Shown: in pieces, positions 37,730 to 46,851 of the stretch
Numbering within the stretch: the first letter of the stretch is position 1
Layout of the letters: the number at the start of each line of letters is the position of its first letter
NCBI RefSeq assembly: GCF_024125425.1
Contig: NZ_JAMXWN010000007.1
Location: forward strand, 97,498-161,497
Length of the DNA: 64,000 bases
Direction: 5' to 3'
Origin: Sporolactobacillus kofuensis
GTDB lineage: Bacteria > Bacillota > Bacilli > Bacillales > Sporolactobacillaceae
Translations under genes and position numbers: made by a program
The notes under the pieces: model-generated
The model's input: the letters and a program-made list of their open reading frames with translations, nothing else
The model's database searches: none
Told to the model about the DNA's origin: nothing

Positions 37730-39673
37730 TTATTGCTTCTCATATGCGCCTAGATCCGGTGCGGAACCAAGATAGGGGATACCGACATCCACACCTTTAT
37801 CAATCAGGTCACTACCCGAGGTCAATCGTGCAAAATTATTTTCCGGCAGGCTGCCGTCGGCATTTCTTGGCGCTTTGGCATCGGCTGTTGCAATGCTTTC
37901 AAAATCTGCGCTGTTTGCTGTCACAGGCAGATTCCAACTGTCGTTTTTCTGTACTGCTCCACTGTATAATTTCGCGTCACCTTTCACTTCATCAAAGCTG
38001 ACGTTATTTATAAAGGTATGTGGTCCGCCTTGCGTGGGCGCAACAGCAAAATAAAAGCCCCAATCAGAATCAAAGGCCAGACAGTTGTATAGTTTAACTC
38101 CACCAAGAGCACCGGATGAACCATTCTGATCAAAAGCCTTATGATTACTGTTTACACCATATTTATTATCAAAGGAAACGCAATTCGTTACGACATGTTG
38201 ACCATAACTGGTGCCGCCGCCAAGCTTAAATCCGCTACCATTACCGGCCCAGTTACTTCCGGAATAATTAAAACTTTTTTCATCTCCATTATGCCATGTG
38301 TAGCAATGGTCAATGGTCACCGGATACTGGGCCATGTACAAATCCCAACCGTCATCGGAATTTTCCCATGCGCGGTCGCCATAGAAGTAATTCCCATTAC
38401 CAGGATTCAATTTGCAGGAAAATCCATCAGCGTTTCCCCCGTCTCCCGTGGAACCACCTTTATCGTAGTTAAGATAGGAGTCGCAATTGATTATTTTATT
38501 ATAAGCGGCTTTACTGCCATCATTTGAAACATTTTTATTCAAGCCAATATACAATCCACTATCATTGTTATTGTGAATAACAGAATTCTCCACAGTATTG
38601 TGGCTACCGTAGATTCTAATCCCCTTACCGGCTGCGTGTTCAACTTCCAAACCTTTTAGATGCCAATAATCTCCGGTGATTCTAATGCCAAAAGTACTGG
38701 TACCTGAGCCTTCGCCAGAGAAGTCAAGTATCGGCTTCTCATTGTTATAGGCGAAGATGTTGATTGATTTTTCCGATGAACCGCTACTGCTAAGATCGAT
38801 CACGGATGACAGATGGTATGTACCCCCTCGGACATAAATGGTCGTTCCCGGTGAAGCTACTGAAACCGCCTTTGAAATCGTTGCAAATGGTGCATCAATT
38901 GTTCCGTCATTTGAATCGCTACCTAACGGCGATACATAGTAGGCCGCATTTGCGTCCGGTGTTGATGAACCCGATGATGGATCCGGCGCCGGATCAGATG
39001 GTGAAGCAGGCGGTGTCGTAGGAGAGCTCGATGACGAATCGGACACATTGTCTGAGACAACAATATCGTCAAACTCGGCTATTGCTTTCGCCACCAAGCC
39101 AATGGCACCGGAGGTCAAGCTGCTGTCTGTCGCTGTCAGCTGAAGTGTGCCGTTAACATAAACATTAATCGTTGAACCTGAAAATTCAAGTTTGATGGTA
39201 TACCATTTATTTGTCTCAAAGGTATAATTTTTACTTATCAATGTTGAAGCTGAACCATTAATCTTTTTCCTGATTTCTAATGCATTGCCTCTGTATAAGG
39301 AAGCGGCATAGTAATTATTCGCATCCTTAAATCTTCCGGCAATCATGACTCTGTTCGAATTAAAATTGCCGACCTTTACTTTTGCCTCGACGCTGTAGTC
39401 TGTCCAGGACTGACTACCCGCAGAAGAACGTCCTTCCGTACTTGTGCCTGTTTGTGTATAAACCGTTGTATCCCCTGATGGTTGTGTTGCATCTGTCGCA
39501 GTGCCCCAGGTTCCGAGAGTTGCTGCCCATTTGCTTGCTCCACTTTCGAAGTTGTCACTAAATGACGAAGAAGCTAAAGCATGCGGCACCCCGAGCGGGA
39601 GTGCAACAACTGTAAAAGTAAGCACTAATGCAAGAGTAAGTATTAATTTAAAACATTTACCATCCGTATGCAT
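37730..39673 (-). CDS. Secreted pectate-lyase-like beta-helix protein (PL9-like)
   Basis: About 647 aa. A signal peptide (cleavage after GVPHALA) is followed by a concanavalin-like domain of about 170 residues (FSDNFESGASKWAATLGTWG to IAEFDDIVV), a Ser/Pro/Asp linker, and a right-handed parallel beta-helix domain (YYVSPLGSDSNDGTIDAPF to the end). The core DGWDLYMAQYPVTIDHCYTWHNGDEKSF and GNGSGFKLGGG resemble family 9 pectate lyases, which cleave polygalacturonate. ATG 39673 after GGGGG is preferred over ATG 39706. Plant-matter breakdown outside the cell is inferred. Confidence 0.8.
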   Translation of the reverse strand: MHTDGKCFKLILTLALVLTFTVVALPLGVPHALASSSFSDNFESGASKWAATLGTWGTATDATQPSGDTTVYTQTGTSTEGRSSAGSQSWTDYSVEAKVKVGNFNSNRVMIAGRFKDANNYYAASLYRGNALEIRKKINGSASTLISKNYTFETNKWYTIKLEFSGSTINVYVNGTLQLTATDSSLTSGAIGLVAKAIAEFDDIVVSDNVSDSSSSSPTTPPASPSDPAPDPSSGSSTPDANAAYYVSPLGSDSNDGTIDAPFATISKAVSVASPGTTIYVRGGTYHLSSVIDLSSSGSSEKSINIFAYNNEKPILDFSGEGSGTSTFGIRITGDYWHLKGLEVEHAAGKGIRIYGSHNTVENSVIHNNNDSGLYIGLNKNVSNDGSKAAYNKIINCDSYLNYDKGGSTGDGGNADGFSCKLNPGNGNYFYGDRAWENSDDGWDLYMAQYPVTIDHCYTWHNGDEKSFNYSGSNWAGNGSGFKLGGGTSYGQHVVTNCVSFDNKYGVNSNHKAFDQNGSSGALGGVKLYNCLAFDSDWGFYFAVAPTQGGPHTFINNVSFDEVKGDAKLYSGAVQKNDSWNLPVTANSADFESIATADAKAPRNADGSLPENNFARLTSGSDLIDKGVDVGIPYLGSAPDLGAYEKQ

Positions 39674-39897
39674 AATACGCCCCCGATAAAAATATTTTTT
39701 TAACATGTCAAATATCGTCGAAAGGATTTTTTTGTTTATAGGTACATAGAGCCTTTTTTACTCCTAGCTTCGTGTTCAAAACGATCATAATTCTAGTTCA
39801 TTAGACCGTATGTGTTGGACATGAAGTCGACGATTTTCATTTATTGGATACCCGGAAAAGGAGCAGGAAGTGGCGCCAAGAAAACTTAGACTGTTTA

Positions 39898-39927
39898 TCT
39901 GCACTTGGTACTCAAACGATAGCACCG
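39898..39927 (+). pseudogene. Degenerate copy of the gerE 3' end and terminator
   Basis: ACTCAAACGATAGCACCGG followed by CTGTTGTTTTTTT matches the last codons of gerE plus its terminator (37340-37392), but the hairpin middle is lost between two CCGGC repeats. The in-frame codons end LKR-stop, against LKL-stop in gerE. The pectate-lyase gene lies between the two copies. Confidence 0.4.
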
Positions 39928-39971
39928 GCTGTTGTTTTTTTCGGTCAGAAAGTAGAACGATTTTTGCTTAT

Positions 39972-40015
39972 GCAGCGAAGATGCGAGACGCCCTGGCAGG
40001 CGAGAAATCGAAGCG
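39972..40015 (+). repeat. Intergenic repeat, copy F (internally deleted)
   Basis: Begins GCAGCGAAGATGCGAGACGCC like copy H, then jumps directly to GGCGAGAAATCGAAGCGC, the right end. The tail AATGCAAGATAAGGATGG matches copy C. About 80 bp of the middle is missing. Confidence 0.65.
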
Positions 40016-40090
40016 CATTTAATGCAAGATAAGGATGGTTTTGCCCAGTTTTTTTGGATAAGATTCTTATGAATGGATTCTAGTCAATAA

Positions 40091-40136
40091 AAAAGATACC
40101 TGTGCGAACCGATGGTGCATCGCGCGGGTATCTTTT
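40091..40136. terminator. Terminator after the 40210 minus-strand gene
   Basis: AAAAGATACC and GGTATCTTTT arms with further GC pairing inside; T-runs are present on both strands. Confidence 0.7.
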
Positions 40137-40209
40137 AATTTTCGCGTCGTATTGGCAAGGAGAGCTGTCCTGTTTCAAAAAGCAAGAGCAAGTAAACGAT
40201 CAAAGCAGC

Positions 40210-40536
40210 TTAACAACCCCTTCGAACCTCTTCCATGAGCAGTTGTAAGATTAATTCTTTTTTTGTTGCAACTCTTATCAGTTCTATAAGCTTCTCAGGA
40301 TTTTCACGTCTCATTTTCACTTGAAAACTGGTATCACTAATTGCTGTTGCTAATGCGTGCTCAATATGAGCAGCAGATTCAACAAACTCAATATATGTTT
40401 CATCACAACCGTTGAAACAAGTCGTGCATCGATTTTTATGGCAATTCGTATAAACATCTTTTTTACAATAAGTGTGTTCTTTTGGTTTCGAGAAGAACTC
40501 TTCCGCAGGATCCTTATCAAAAAATGACGACGCCAT
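40210..40536 (-). CDS. Unrecognised 108-aa Cys-rich protein sharing a helix-turn domain with the 40805 product
   Basis: Starts at ATG 40536 after a strong GGAGGTGA. The first 45 residues hold five cysteines (YCKKDVYTNCHKNRCTTCFNGC). Then comes a helical part: AHIEHALATAI, LIELIRVATKKELILQLLMEE. The 40805 product has the same layout, EHMEDALAGAL and LESILKLIIKKEILLEFLLEE. There is no signal peptide or transmembrane helix. Spore coat or other structural roles are possible for such Cys-rich proteins in spore formers, but I see no direct evidence. Confidence 0.75.
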   Translation of the reverse strand: MASSFFDKDPAEEFFSKPKEHTYCKKDVYTNCHKNRCTTCFNGCDETYIEFVESAAHIEHALATAISDTSFQVKMRRENPEKLIELIRVATKKELILQLLMEEVRRGC

Positions 40537-40804
40537 TCCGCAATCACCTCCACTTTTAACTTATGTAATTACAATGACCATGAATAGGTGAAACCATCAT
40601 GAAAACAAAAGAAAAGGCACTGACCTATTGATAATAAACGCCTGTGAAATGCTTAACGAATCGGCCGATTTGGACCTATAGGTTATGAGAATTGTTCCTG
40701 TCCTAGTTAAATTCCCATTTGTGTTCATCACAAGACGTTCATCTATACTGCTAAGGTGCAAATGAATAAAGTGATAGTGAACTTAATGAAAAGGAGATGG
40801 AACA

Positions 40805-41029
40805 ATGGCTTTAGTTAAAGCAGTTGAACATATGGAAGACGCGTTAGCGGGGGCTTTACGTTCTGTTACAGAACAAAGAAAGGTTGATCGAAAAGATCTT
40901 GAAAGCATTTTAAAACTAATCATTAAGAAAGAAATTCTATTGGAATTCCTCTTGGAAGAGGGACGAAAGCACGAAAAGACTCGAAAACCTCATAAACCGC
41001 ATAAGCCACATAAAAAACCTAGATGGTGA
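40805..41029 (+). CDS. Unrecognised 74-aa protein, paralogue of the 40210 product without the Cys-rich part
   Basis: AAAAGGAGATGG precedes the ATG. The product MALVKAVEHMEDALAGAL continues with a helix LESILKLIIKKEILLEFLLEE and ends in a repetitive basic tail of KPHKPHKPHKK type. The helical core is shared with the divergent gene at 40210. The His/Lys/Pro tail may bind metal or acidic polymers. The stop codon abuts repeat copy G. Confidence 0.75.
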   Translation: MALVKAVEHMEDALAGALRSVTEQRKVDRKDLESILKLIIKKEILLEFLLEEGRKHEKTRKPHKPHKPHKKPRW

Positions 41030-41031
41030 TC

Positions 41032-41072
41032 TGAGGCTCACGGATCGCCCACGGCAAGCAATCGAAGCGCAA
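41032..41072 (+). repeat. Intergenic repeat, copy G (right half only)
   Basis: GAGGCTCACGGATCGCCCACGG then CAAGCAATCGAAGCGCAATCA matches the right part of copy H. It starts three bases after the stop of the 40805 gene. Confidence 0.7.
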
Positions 41073-41146
41073 TCAATAAAAAGGACTAAGTGTTAGTACC
41101 TAGTATTCTCTCAAAGAGAAGAAAAAAAGAAAAAACGAAAAATGAA

Positions 41147-41196
41147 GAGACAGAGAGCACCTCTATGAGCTGCTTTCTGTCTTATTTTCTTTTTTA
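41147..41196 (+). terminator. Terminator upstream of the chemoreceptor gene
   Basis: GACAGAGAGCA and TGCTTTCTGTC arms (one mismatch) followed by TTATTTTCTTTTTT. Confidence 0.7.
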
Positions 41197-41342
41197 AGAT
41201 TGCATCTATTTTTGCGAAATAAGGACTTTTTTACCAATTTATCGTTTTATTGGCATTTTTTTCATTTTATTCTAAAAGATTATTATTCAGTACCGATATT
41301 AAAAAAGTAATTTCAAAAATTAATCAGGGAAGGAATTGGAGC

Positions 41343-42488
41343 ATGAGCACTAGATTAAAACTGTACATAGTCCTATCTTTTCTATTTATCTTCTCAAATG
41401 CGTTGCTTGTGTATTTATTTGTGAGCAATGGCTTTCATCTTTGGGAAGGCATTATACCAATGATCTCCCTTTGCCTGACGATTATTGGCCTTATCATCAT
41501 TTACAGAGATGTTCCGATTCAATCATCGGCTCAGTTTTTGAATGAGGCTGTTGAAAGTCAAAAGCGATCAGACCTGAGCATGGACATTCTGAATACGACG
41601 AAACATGAAATTTCTGAGTTAGCTGATCGCACGCACGCATTATCGGATCAAGTAGAGACCCTTGTGCATGTTGCCGGAGACATTTCGCAGGGGGCATCAA
41701 TTCAAACCAAGAATGTGGTGAAAAGTACGGATACCATGACTGAAATTTCAAGTGGTATTCAGCAGATTGCTGCCAGCTCGGAAGTCGTTTCGGACACATC
41801 CAAAAAGGCGTCAATTGCCGCAGATGAAGGAAATAAACTGATTGGAAATCTACTTAACCAGATGCAATCCATGTACAAGATTACGGATCAGTTATCCACG
41901 TTTGTTGCAAATTTGGCGAACCATTCGGGGGAAGTCGATCAGATTGTGCATTCCATTACAGATATAGCTGAACAAACACAATTATTGTCCTTTAATGCGC
42001 ACATTGAAGCGGCTCGCGCCGGTGAATTTGGCAAAGGATTTACTGTTGTAGCAAATGAAGTGGGAAAATTATCAAATAAGTCCAAAGAAGAAACTGTTCG
42101 AATTTCAAAAATTCTATCGGACATTCAATCTGATGTAAATAAAGCGGTTGAAATGACTGCCAAAAGTATGGATGAAGTTTCAGATGGTATGAGCGTGATG
42201 AACAAAACAAAGCGCTATTTTGAAACCATTATCCAGGAAGTGAGCGGTACATCAGATCAGATCATGGAAGTGACGGCTGCAGTCCAGCAATTAGCAGCAA
42301 GCACCAACGAAGTTGAGAAGATCACCGAATTTACAATGAAAGTGCAACAGGGTGGGACAGCTAAGATTAATCAACTGGCTACTCTATTAAATGACTTTCA
42401 CTCTTCTTTTGACGCTATTGAAAAAAATTACCATATCATGGAATCACGTGTTGAAAAAGAACGGATTGGGAGTGTTGTTCATGAATGA
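41343..42488 (+). CDS. Membrane chemoreceptor (MCP) without an external sensor domain
   Basis: About 381 aa, starting at ATG 41343 behind GGGAAGGAATTGGAG. Two transmembrane helices lie close together (about 6-26 and 34-52, joined by NGFHLWEG), so almost nothing is exposed outside. The rest is a cytoplasmic signalling domain with [31 protein letters not shown], a variant of the usual [15 protein letters not shown] hairpin tip. The stop overlaps the start of the PaaK-like gene by 8 bp. Signals may be sensed in the membrane or through a partner; that is inference. Confidence 0.88.
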   Translation: MSTRLKLYIVLSFLFIFSNALLVYLFVSNGFHLWEGIIPMISLCLTIIGLIIIYRDVPIQSSAQFLNEAVESQKRSDLSMDILNTTKHEISELADRTHALSDQVETLVHVAGDISQGASIQTKNVVKSTDTMTEISSGIQQIAASSEVVSDTSKKASIAADEGNKLIGNLLNQMQSMYKITDQLSTFVANLANHSGEVDQIVHSITDIAEQTQLLSFNAHIEAARAGEFGKGFTVVANEVGKLSNKSKEETVRISKILSDIQSDVNKAVEMTAKSMDEVSDGMSVMNKTKRYFETIIQEVSGTSDQIMEVTAAVQQLAASTNEVEKITEFTMKVQQGGTAKINQLATLLNDFHSSFDAIEKNYHIMESRVEKERIGSVVHE

Positions 42489-43647
42489 TCTGTTTGTTGC
42501 TTCAGCGTTAAGATCTTCATTTTACAAGAATAAATTAGCACAACGAACGATAGACTCATGGGATGATATCCCTTTTACGACAAAAGAGGAGCTCCGCAAT
42601 GCTTCAGCCTATGACGTACTTGGTGCACCTATCGAAGCTATAGCAACCTACCATGAAACAAGTGGAACAACGGGTACGCCGACGCCAAGTTGGTACAGTC
42701 ATTCCGATGTGACGAAAGAAGCTCGAGTGATCCTTAAGTCCCAATTAAATTTGAGGAAAGACGATATCCTGTTGAACCGCTTTCCTTTTGCCTTAGCTAT
42801 TCCTTCTTTTATTTTATATTGGGCATGTGAGGAAGTAGGGGCAACACATATCGGTGTGGATAAGGCAAGCATGATTACACCGGATCGAAGAGTTGTAGAA
42901 ATCATGCAAAGAGCAAAGCCGAGTATTGTAGCTATGCTTCCGTCTGAAGCTGAAAAGTTATTTGAAGTGGCCAAACAGCTATCTATTCCATTCCCAACAA
43001 AAGGATTAAGGGCTTTGTTTCTGGCCGGAGAACTTGTTTCGCCTAAGAGAAAAGCATATTTTGAAAAGCTTTGGGGTGTTCCTGTATTTACCTTTTTTGG
43101 CAGTACAGAATCCGGTGGCTTATTTGTCAGCGATGAGCAAGGCTATTATCGTCTGAATAACGCACATGTAAAAATTGAAGTGGTTGATGAAAACAAAAAT
43201 CCGGTACCACACGGAGTACGCGGGTATGGTGTTCTGTCCACAATGCGTGAGGGTATGCCGTTATTACGTTATTATAATCATGATCTTTTAGAAATCAGAG
43301 ATGCTGATCCAACTGATCCCGACCAAACGCCGATTTTGATCCATTACGGCAGAGATGAGAACACAATTAATTGTCATGGTGCACTTTGGACTTTCTATGA
43401 ATTACAGGAACTTATCTATTCCTTAGATCAGATTCCTTTACTATGGAAAGTGAAACAAGAAGGAGACGCGATTACGTTTATTCTTCAGTACACTCCTGAT
43501 CAAGAGGTCTCAAGTGAAAGCATAAAAAATGAAATTTATAAACGTTCGGATCTTGACGCTGACGTGCTCATCGAGGCTATTATTCCGATTGAGAAACTGG
43601 TTGGGAAACCGGCGTACAGTAAATATGTTCACGTTGAAAGAGTCTAA
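42481..43647 (+). CDS. PaaK-like AMP-binding (acyl-CoA ligase family) enzyme
   Basis: 388-aa member of the adenylate-forming superfamily, closest in layout to phenylacetate-CoA ligase. It has the P-loop-like [16 protein letters not shown] (about 58-73), [16 protein letters not shown] and the hinge-like [10 protein letters not shown]. It is slightly shorter than typical PaaK. ATG 42481 follows GGGAGTG and lies inside the chemoreceptor gene end, implying coupled translation. The substrate cannot be predicted; no CoA thioesterase, hydratase or carrier protein lies beside it. Confidence 0.82.
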   Translation: MNDLFVASALRSSFYKNKLAQRTIDSWDDIPFTTKEELRNASAYDVLGAPIEAIATYHETSGTTGTPTPSWYSHSDVTKEARVILKSQLNLRKDDILLNRFPFALAIPSFILYWACEEVGATHIGVDKASMITPDRRVVEIMQRAKPSIVAMLPSEAEKLFEVAKQLSIPFPTKGLRALFLAGELVSPKRKAYFEKLWGVPVFTFFGSTESGGLFVSDEQGYYRLNNAHVKIEVVDENKNPVPHGVRGYGVLSTMREGMPLLRYYNHDLLEIRDADPTDPDQTPILIHYGRDENTINCHGALWTFYELQELIYSLDQIPLLWKVKQEGDAITFILQYTPDQEVSSESIKNEIYKRSDLDADVLIEAIIPIEKLVGKPAYSKYVHVERV

Positions 43648-43702
43648 AATCTATTCTTACTAATCTTTTTATTCATCTCAACAAATTTCAGTAGTACTCA
43701 AT

Positions 43703-43742
43703 AAAAAGCCGTTCTCAACATGATGCTGAGAACGGCTTTTTC
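43703..43742. terminator. Bidirectional terminator
   Basis: AAAAAGCCGTTCTCA and TGAGAACGGCTTTTT form a 15-bp perfect stem, ending both the PaaK-like gene and the converging coiled-coil gene. Confidence 0.9.
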
Positions 43743-43764
43743 TCTCGATTAGAAAGGTGTTCTG

Positions 43765-44172
43765 TTAATTCGCACGTTGACTTTCTTGGCTGATGGTTAA
43801 CAAATCACCATCAACAGATTGGCTGGAAATGGCTGAATTTGTATTGAATTGTTGTAAGCTTGCGTTTGAATTGCTTTGACTCTCATTGGATTCTAATGAT
43901 TGCGATTGAAGCTGTTTCATTTGTGCATCAATCTGTTGAATTTCTTTCTCAATCACCTGAACATGTTGCTGCTGATTCGATGGATTCGATGTGTTGGATT
44001 CCAGCTGCTTCAGCTGATTCTCCAACTTCTCTTTTTGTTTTTCAAGACTTTTGAGTTTCTCTGCTGAATCTGTTGAGTTGCTTGATTGATCAATGCTGCT
44101 GGATAAAGATGTCGCTTGGATTTGCAATTCCATCGCTTCCTTTAATGAATGAATAGATGATCTGTGGAACAA
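43765..44172 (-). CDS. Coiled-coil, Gln/Ser-rich protein (FlxA-like)
   Basis: 135 aa with long heptad-like runs (KLKSLEKQKEKLENQLKQLE; VIEKEIQQIDAQMKQLQ) and Ser/Asn/Gln-rich flanks. No signal peptide or membrane helix is seen. The pattern resembles FlxA-type proteins, whose function is poorly known. The start is TTG 44172 with a weak AGGT site; an internal ATG (Met14) after GGAAGCG is an alternative. The call is tentative because low-complexity coiled coils look alike. Confidence 0.5.
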   Translation of the reverse strand: MFHRSSIHSLKEAMELQIQATSLSSSIDQSSNSTDSAEKLKSLEKQKEKLENQLKQLESNTSNPSNQQQHVQVIEKEIQQIDAQMKQLQSQSLESNESQSNSNASLQQFNTNSAISSQSVDGDLLTISQESQRAN

Positions 44173-44324
44173 TAACCTACGATAATCGACAATTATTAAT
44201 AAATCCTTAATTTTTTTATGAAAATGAATAGCGGATTAGAGTGTTCACAGAAAGTTCAAAAAGTTTCAAATCATTAGTGATAAACTCATTTTTATGAGGC
44301 TATGCCAATAAAGAGATTCATCAT

Positions 44325-44440
44325 ACGCTACGGTTGCTTGCGATCATTAAGGATTGCTGCCGGCGGATTCGGGAGAACCTGTAGTACTTACTGTGGCTCA
44401 CTATCTACACGTGTCTCGTTCCTTCACGCTTAATCAATCC
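44325..44440 (-). repeat. Possible strongly diverged intergenic repeat in reverse orientation
   Basis: On the minus strand the order CGAGAC, GTGAGCC, CCGCCGG, GATCGCAAGC loosely follows the repeat family. Similarity is weak. No gene is seen from 44173 to 44658; a hairpin AAAGGTGTCTCA/TGAGACACCTTT (44455-44493) is present. Confidence 0.3.
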
Positions 44441-44548
44441 TATTTTCTAAATGAAAAGGTGTCTCACGGTCAACAGACTTTTGAGACACCTTTATTTTGT
44501 GTTTTATAGAATCTCTTCTCAATCGCTTGTTTGAATAAAAAGTAGCTG

Positions 44549-44580
44549 TTAAGGATTCTTTAAGAATTGATCGTCATAAT
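44549..44580 (+). promoter_or_regulatory. Direct-repeat operator and -10 upstream of the ykcB-like gene
   Basis: TTAAGGATT at 44549 and TTAAGAATT at 44560 are repeated with an 11-bp period. CATAAT at 44575 may be the -10. This is the arrangement bound by OmpR/PhoB-family response regulators, so the glycosyltransferase operon may be under two-component control. Confidence 0.45.
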
Positions 44581-44658
44581 GACACTAAGCTTAATACCTC
44601 TGCTGATAAACAGAGGAATTGATGATGATGCTTTTGGTTGTTGAGGAGGAAAAGTACG

Positions 44659-46806
44659 ATGAATTTAGTCAAAAACAAACGAATCGATTTTTATTTACTT
44701 GGTGTCATCCTTTTTTCAGCTTTTATGAATCTCTTCTTGCTTAATCAAGCGGGTACGAATGAGTACTATACGGTAGCTGTAAAAAGTATGATGAAGAATT
44801 TTCATAACTTCTTCTACGCATCCTTTGACCCCGCGGGCTTTATTACCGTTGATAAACCTCCGGTTGCGCTTTGGCTACAAACATTAAGTGCCAAACTTTT
44901 TGGCTTTCATAATTTCAGTGTTCTACTTCCAGAAGCGATCGCTGCGATTATATCAACCGTGATGATCTATCAGATGGTAAAACATAAGGCTGGAAAGCAC
45001 GCAGCGTTTATCTCCGGTTTGACGATGTCTGTGACACCAATCTTTGTCGCCGTATCGCGAACGAACAATGTTGACAGTATTCTTATTCTTACGTTGGTCA
45101 TCGCTGCTTGGGCCGTGATCAAAGCAGCCGCAACAACAAAACTACGTTGGTTAATCTTAAGTGTCGCTATGGTTGGGCTCGGCTTTAATGTTAAGATGCT
45201 CGAAGCGTTTATGATCTTACCAGCCGTATATCTATTTTATTGGCTTGCAGTGAAAGTGAATTGTAAGAAAAAAATTATCCATTTGCTCACTGCAACGGTT
45301 GTTCTGGCGGCACTCTCGCTCTCCTGGGCAGTAGTTGTTGATTCTGTTCCTGCGAGCAAACGCCCTTATATCGGGAGCAGTCAGACAAACTCTGTGCTCG
45401 AACTTGCTTTTGGTTATAATGGTATCTCTCGCTTGATGGGACAAAATGGTGGTGGGGCAAGGCCAACGAGCAAAATGAATCAAAACAATAAAGCACTAGC
45501 TTCACTGGAAAATGGTTCTAACACTAATGGTTTTGGTCAGAATAGGGGTAAGACATCTTCGAGTGAAGGTTTCTTTAGAGGGGCAGGTCGTCAGCAATCC
45601 GGTGGGATGTTCGGTACGGGAACTGCCGGTCCACTACGTCTCTTCTCAAAGGAGTTATCCGGACAAGCAAGTTGGCTTCTGCCTTTTGTATTGCTTAGTC
45701 TCGTTGCCATCGTTGCAGACTGGTTCAAACGTAGAAAACTTGACGAAAAGCATACCTTTGCTCTATTCTGGCTCGCTTGGCTGGCTCCGGCGATGGCGTT
45801 CTTTAGTGTTGCTGGGTTCTTCCATCACTATTATCTAAGTCTAATGGCTCCGCCAATTGCTGCACTCGTTGGTATCGGTTTTTCCTATATGTGGCAAGCA
45901 TTCAGTGACCAAAAAAGTGCGTGGCGCGGATATCTGTTACCGATCGCTTTTGGCGTAACCTGCTTTTTCGAAGCAGTAATCCTCTTTCAAAACAATATCG
46001 GTACCCTGTGGGTTGTACTCTTGATCGTGGCCGGTATACTCACAAGCAGTTTTGGTTTTGTTTGGCGAATGGCAGAACGTAAAGTCCAGGGAACCATTGC
46101 AGGAACAAGCCTTTTCTTAATAATGCTCGCTCCGTTCTATTGGACATTGCCATCGACGATGAACCAAACTAATAGTTCGATCCCTGTTGCCGGTCCTTCT
46201 TCAACACTTTCAGGCATGGGCAGACAACAATTCTCCGGAAGTATGAGCGCCCGGAAAAATGGCCCGTCTTTTCCAGGAGGACAAGCCAGTCAACAAGGGA
46301 ACGCAAAGTCAAAACAAAGTAAATTCATGGGTCCGGGTCAACCACCAACTCAGTCGGGATCCAAACGTACTAATAGCCAGCAGCCTGGCGCCTTCTCGAC
46401 GTATCGAATGAATCGATCCCAAAGAGGCGGCGGTATGGACGAGCAAGTGAATACAAAATTGTTGACCTATCTAAGAAAACACTACAACGGAGAAAAATAT
46501 ATTCTTGCTGTTGAACGTGCTCAATCTGCTTATTCAATCATGATGAAAACAAATTATGCGGTGATGGCAATGGGTGGTTTCCAAGGTAATGATCCTGCAT
46601 TAAGCGTCAGCAAATTGGAAAAAATGGTGAAGAATGGAGAAGTAAAGTATTTCTTGATCGGCAGTGCGGGCAGATCACAGAATTCAAGTGTGATGAACTG
46701 GATTAAGCAGCATGCCACAAAGGTACCAACGAGTGAATGGTCCAACGCAACGTCAAATCAATTTGGATTTGATGGGCAGTCTACACTGTATGTCTTAAAA
46801 AAATAG
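44659..46806 (+). CDS. Membrane glycosyltransferase, PMT/ArnT-like (YkcB-like)
   Basis: About 715 aa, ATG 44659 after GAGGAGG. The N-terminal part has many transmembrane helices and the family pattern NQAGTNEYYTVAVKSM with FITVDKPPVALWLQTL; acidic residues in the first external loop are catalytic in GT39/GT83 enzymes. Two Gly/Ser/Gln-rich segments (about 265-330 and 510-600) and a C-terminal external domain follow. It would use a lipid-linked sugar, probably made by the YkcC-like enzyme encoded next. The acceptor is unknown. Confidence 0.85.
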   Translation: MNLVKNKRIDFYLLGVILFSAFMNLFLLNQAGTNEYYTVAVKSMMKNFHNFFYASFDPAGFITVDKPPVALWLQTLSAKLFGFHNFSVLLPEAIAAIISTVMIYQMVKHKAGKHAAFISGLTMSVTPIFVAVSRTNNVDSILILTLVIAAWAVIKAAATTKLRWLILSVAMVGLGFNVKMLEAFMILPAVYLFYWLAVKVNCKKKIIHLLTATVVLAALSLSWAVVVDSVPASKRPYIGSSQTNSVLELAFGYNGISRLMGQNGGGARPTSKMNQNNKALASLENGSNTNGFGQNRGKTSSSEGFFRGAGRQQSGGMFGTGTAGPLRLFSKELSGQASWLLPFVLLSLVAIVADWFKRRKLDEKHTFALFWLAWLAPAMAFFSVAGFFHHYYLSLMAPPIAALVGIGFSYMWQAFSDQKSAWRGYLLPIAFGVTCFFEAVILFQNNIGTLWVVLLIVAGILTSSFGFVWRMAERKVQGTIAGTSLFLIMLAPFYWTLPSTMNQTNSSIPVAGPSSTLSGMGRQQFSGSMSARKNGPSFPGGQASQQGNAKSKQSKFMGPGQPPTQSGSKRTNSQQPGAFSTYRMNRSQRGGGMDEQVNTKLLTYLRKHYNGEKYILAVERAQSAYSIMMKTNYAVMAMGGFQGNDPALSVSKLEKMVKNGEVKYFLIGSAGRSQNSSVMNWIKQHATKVPTSEWSNATSNQFGFDGQSTLYVLKK

Positions 46807-46851
46807 TGATTAAGGGCACAGGACAATAGAAAATGCAAGGGAGGCAATGCC

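Noticed and set aside
38141..38527. 128-codon plus-strand frame opposite the pectate-lyase gene
   Set aside because: Shadow of the beta-helix repeats on the other strand; composition is unlike a real protein.
45512..45838. 108-codon plus-strand frame within the ykcB-like gene
   Set aside because: Alternative frame of a low-complexity Gly/Ser-rich stretch; no independent support.
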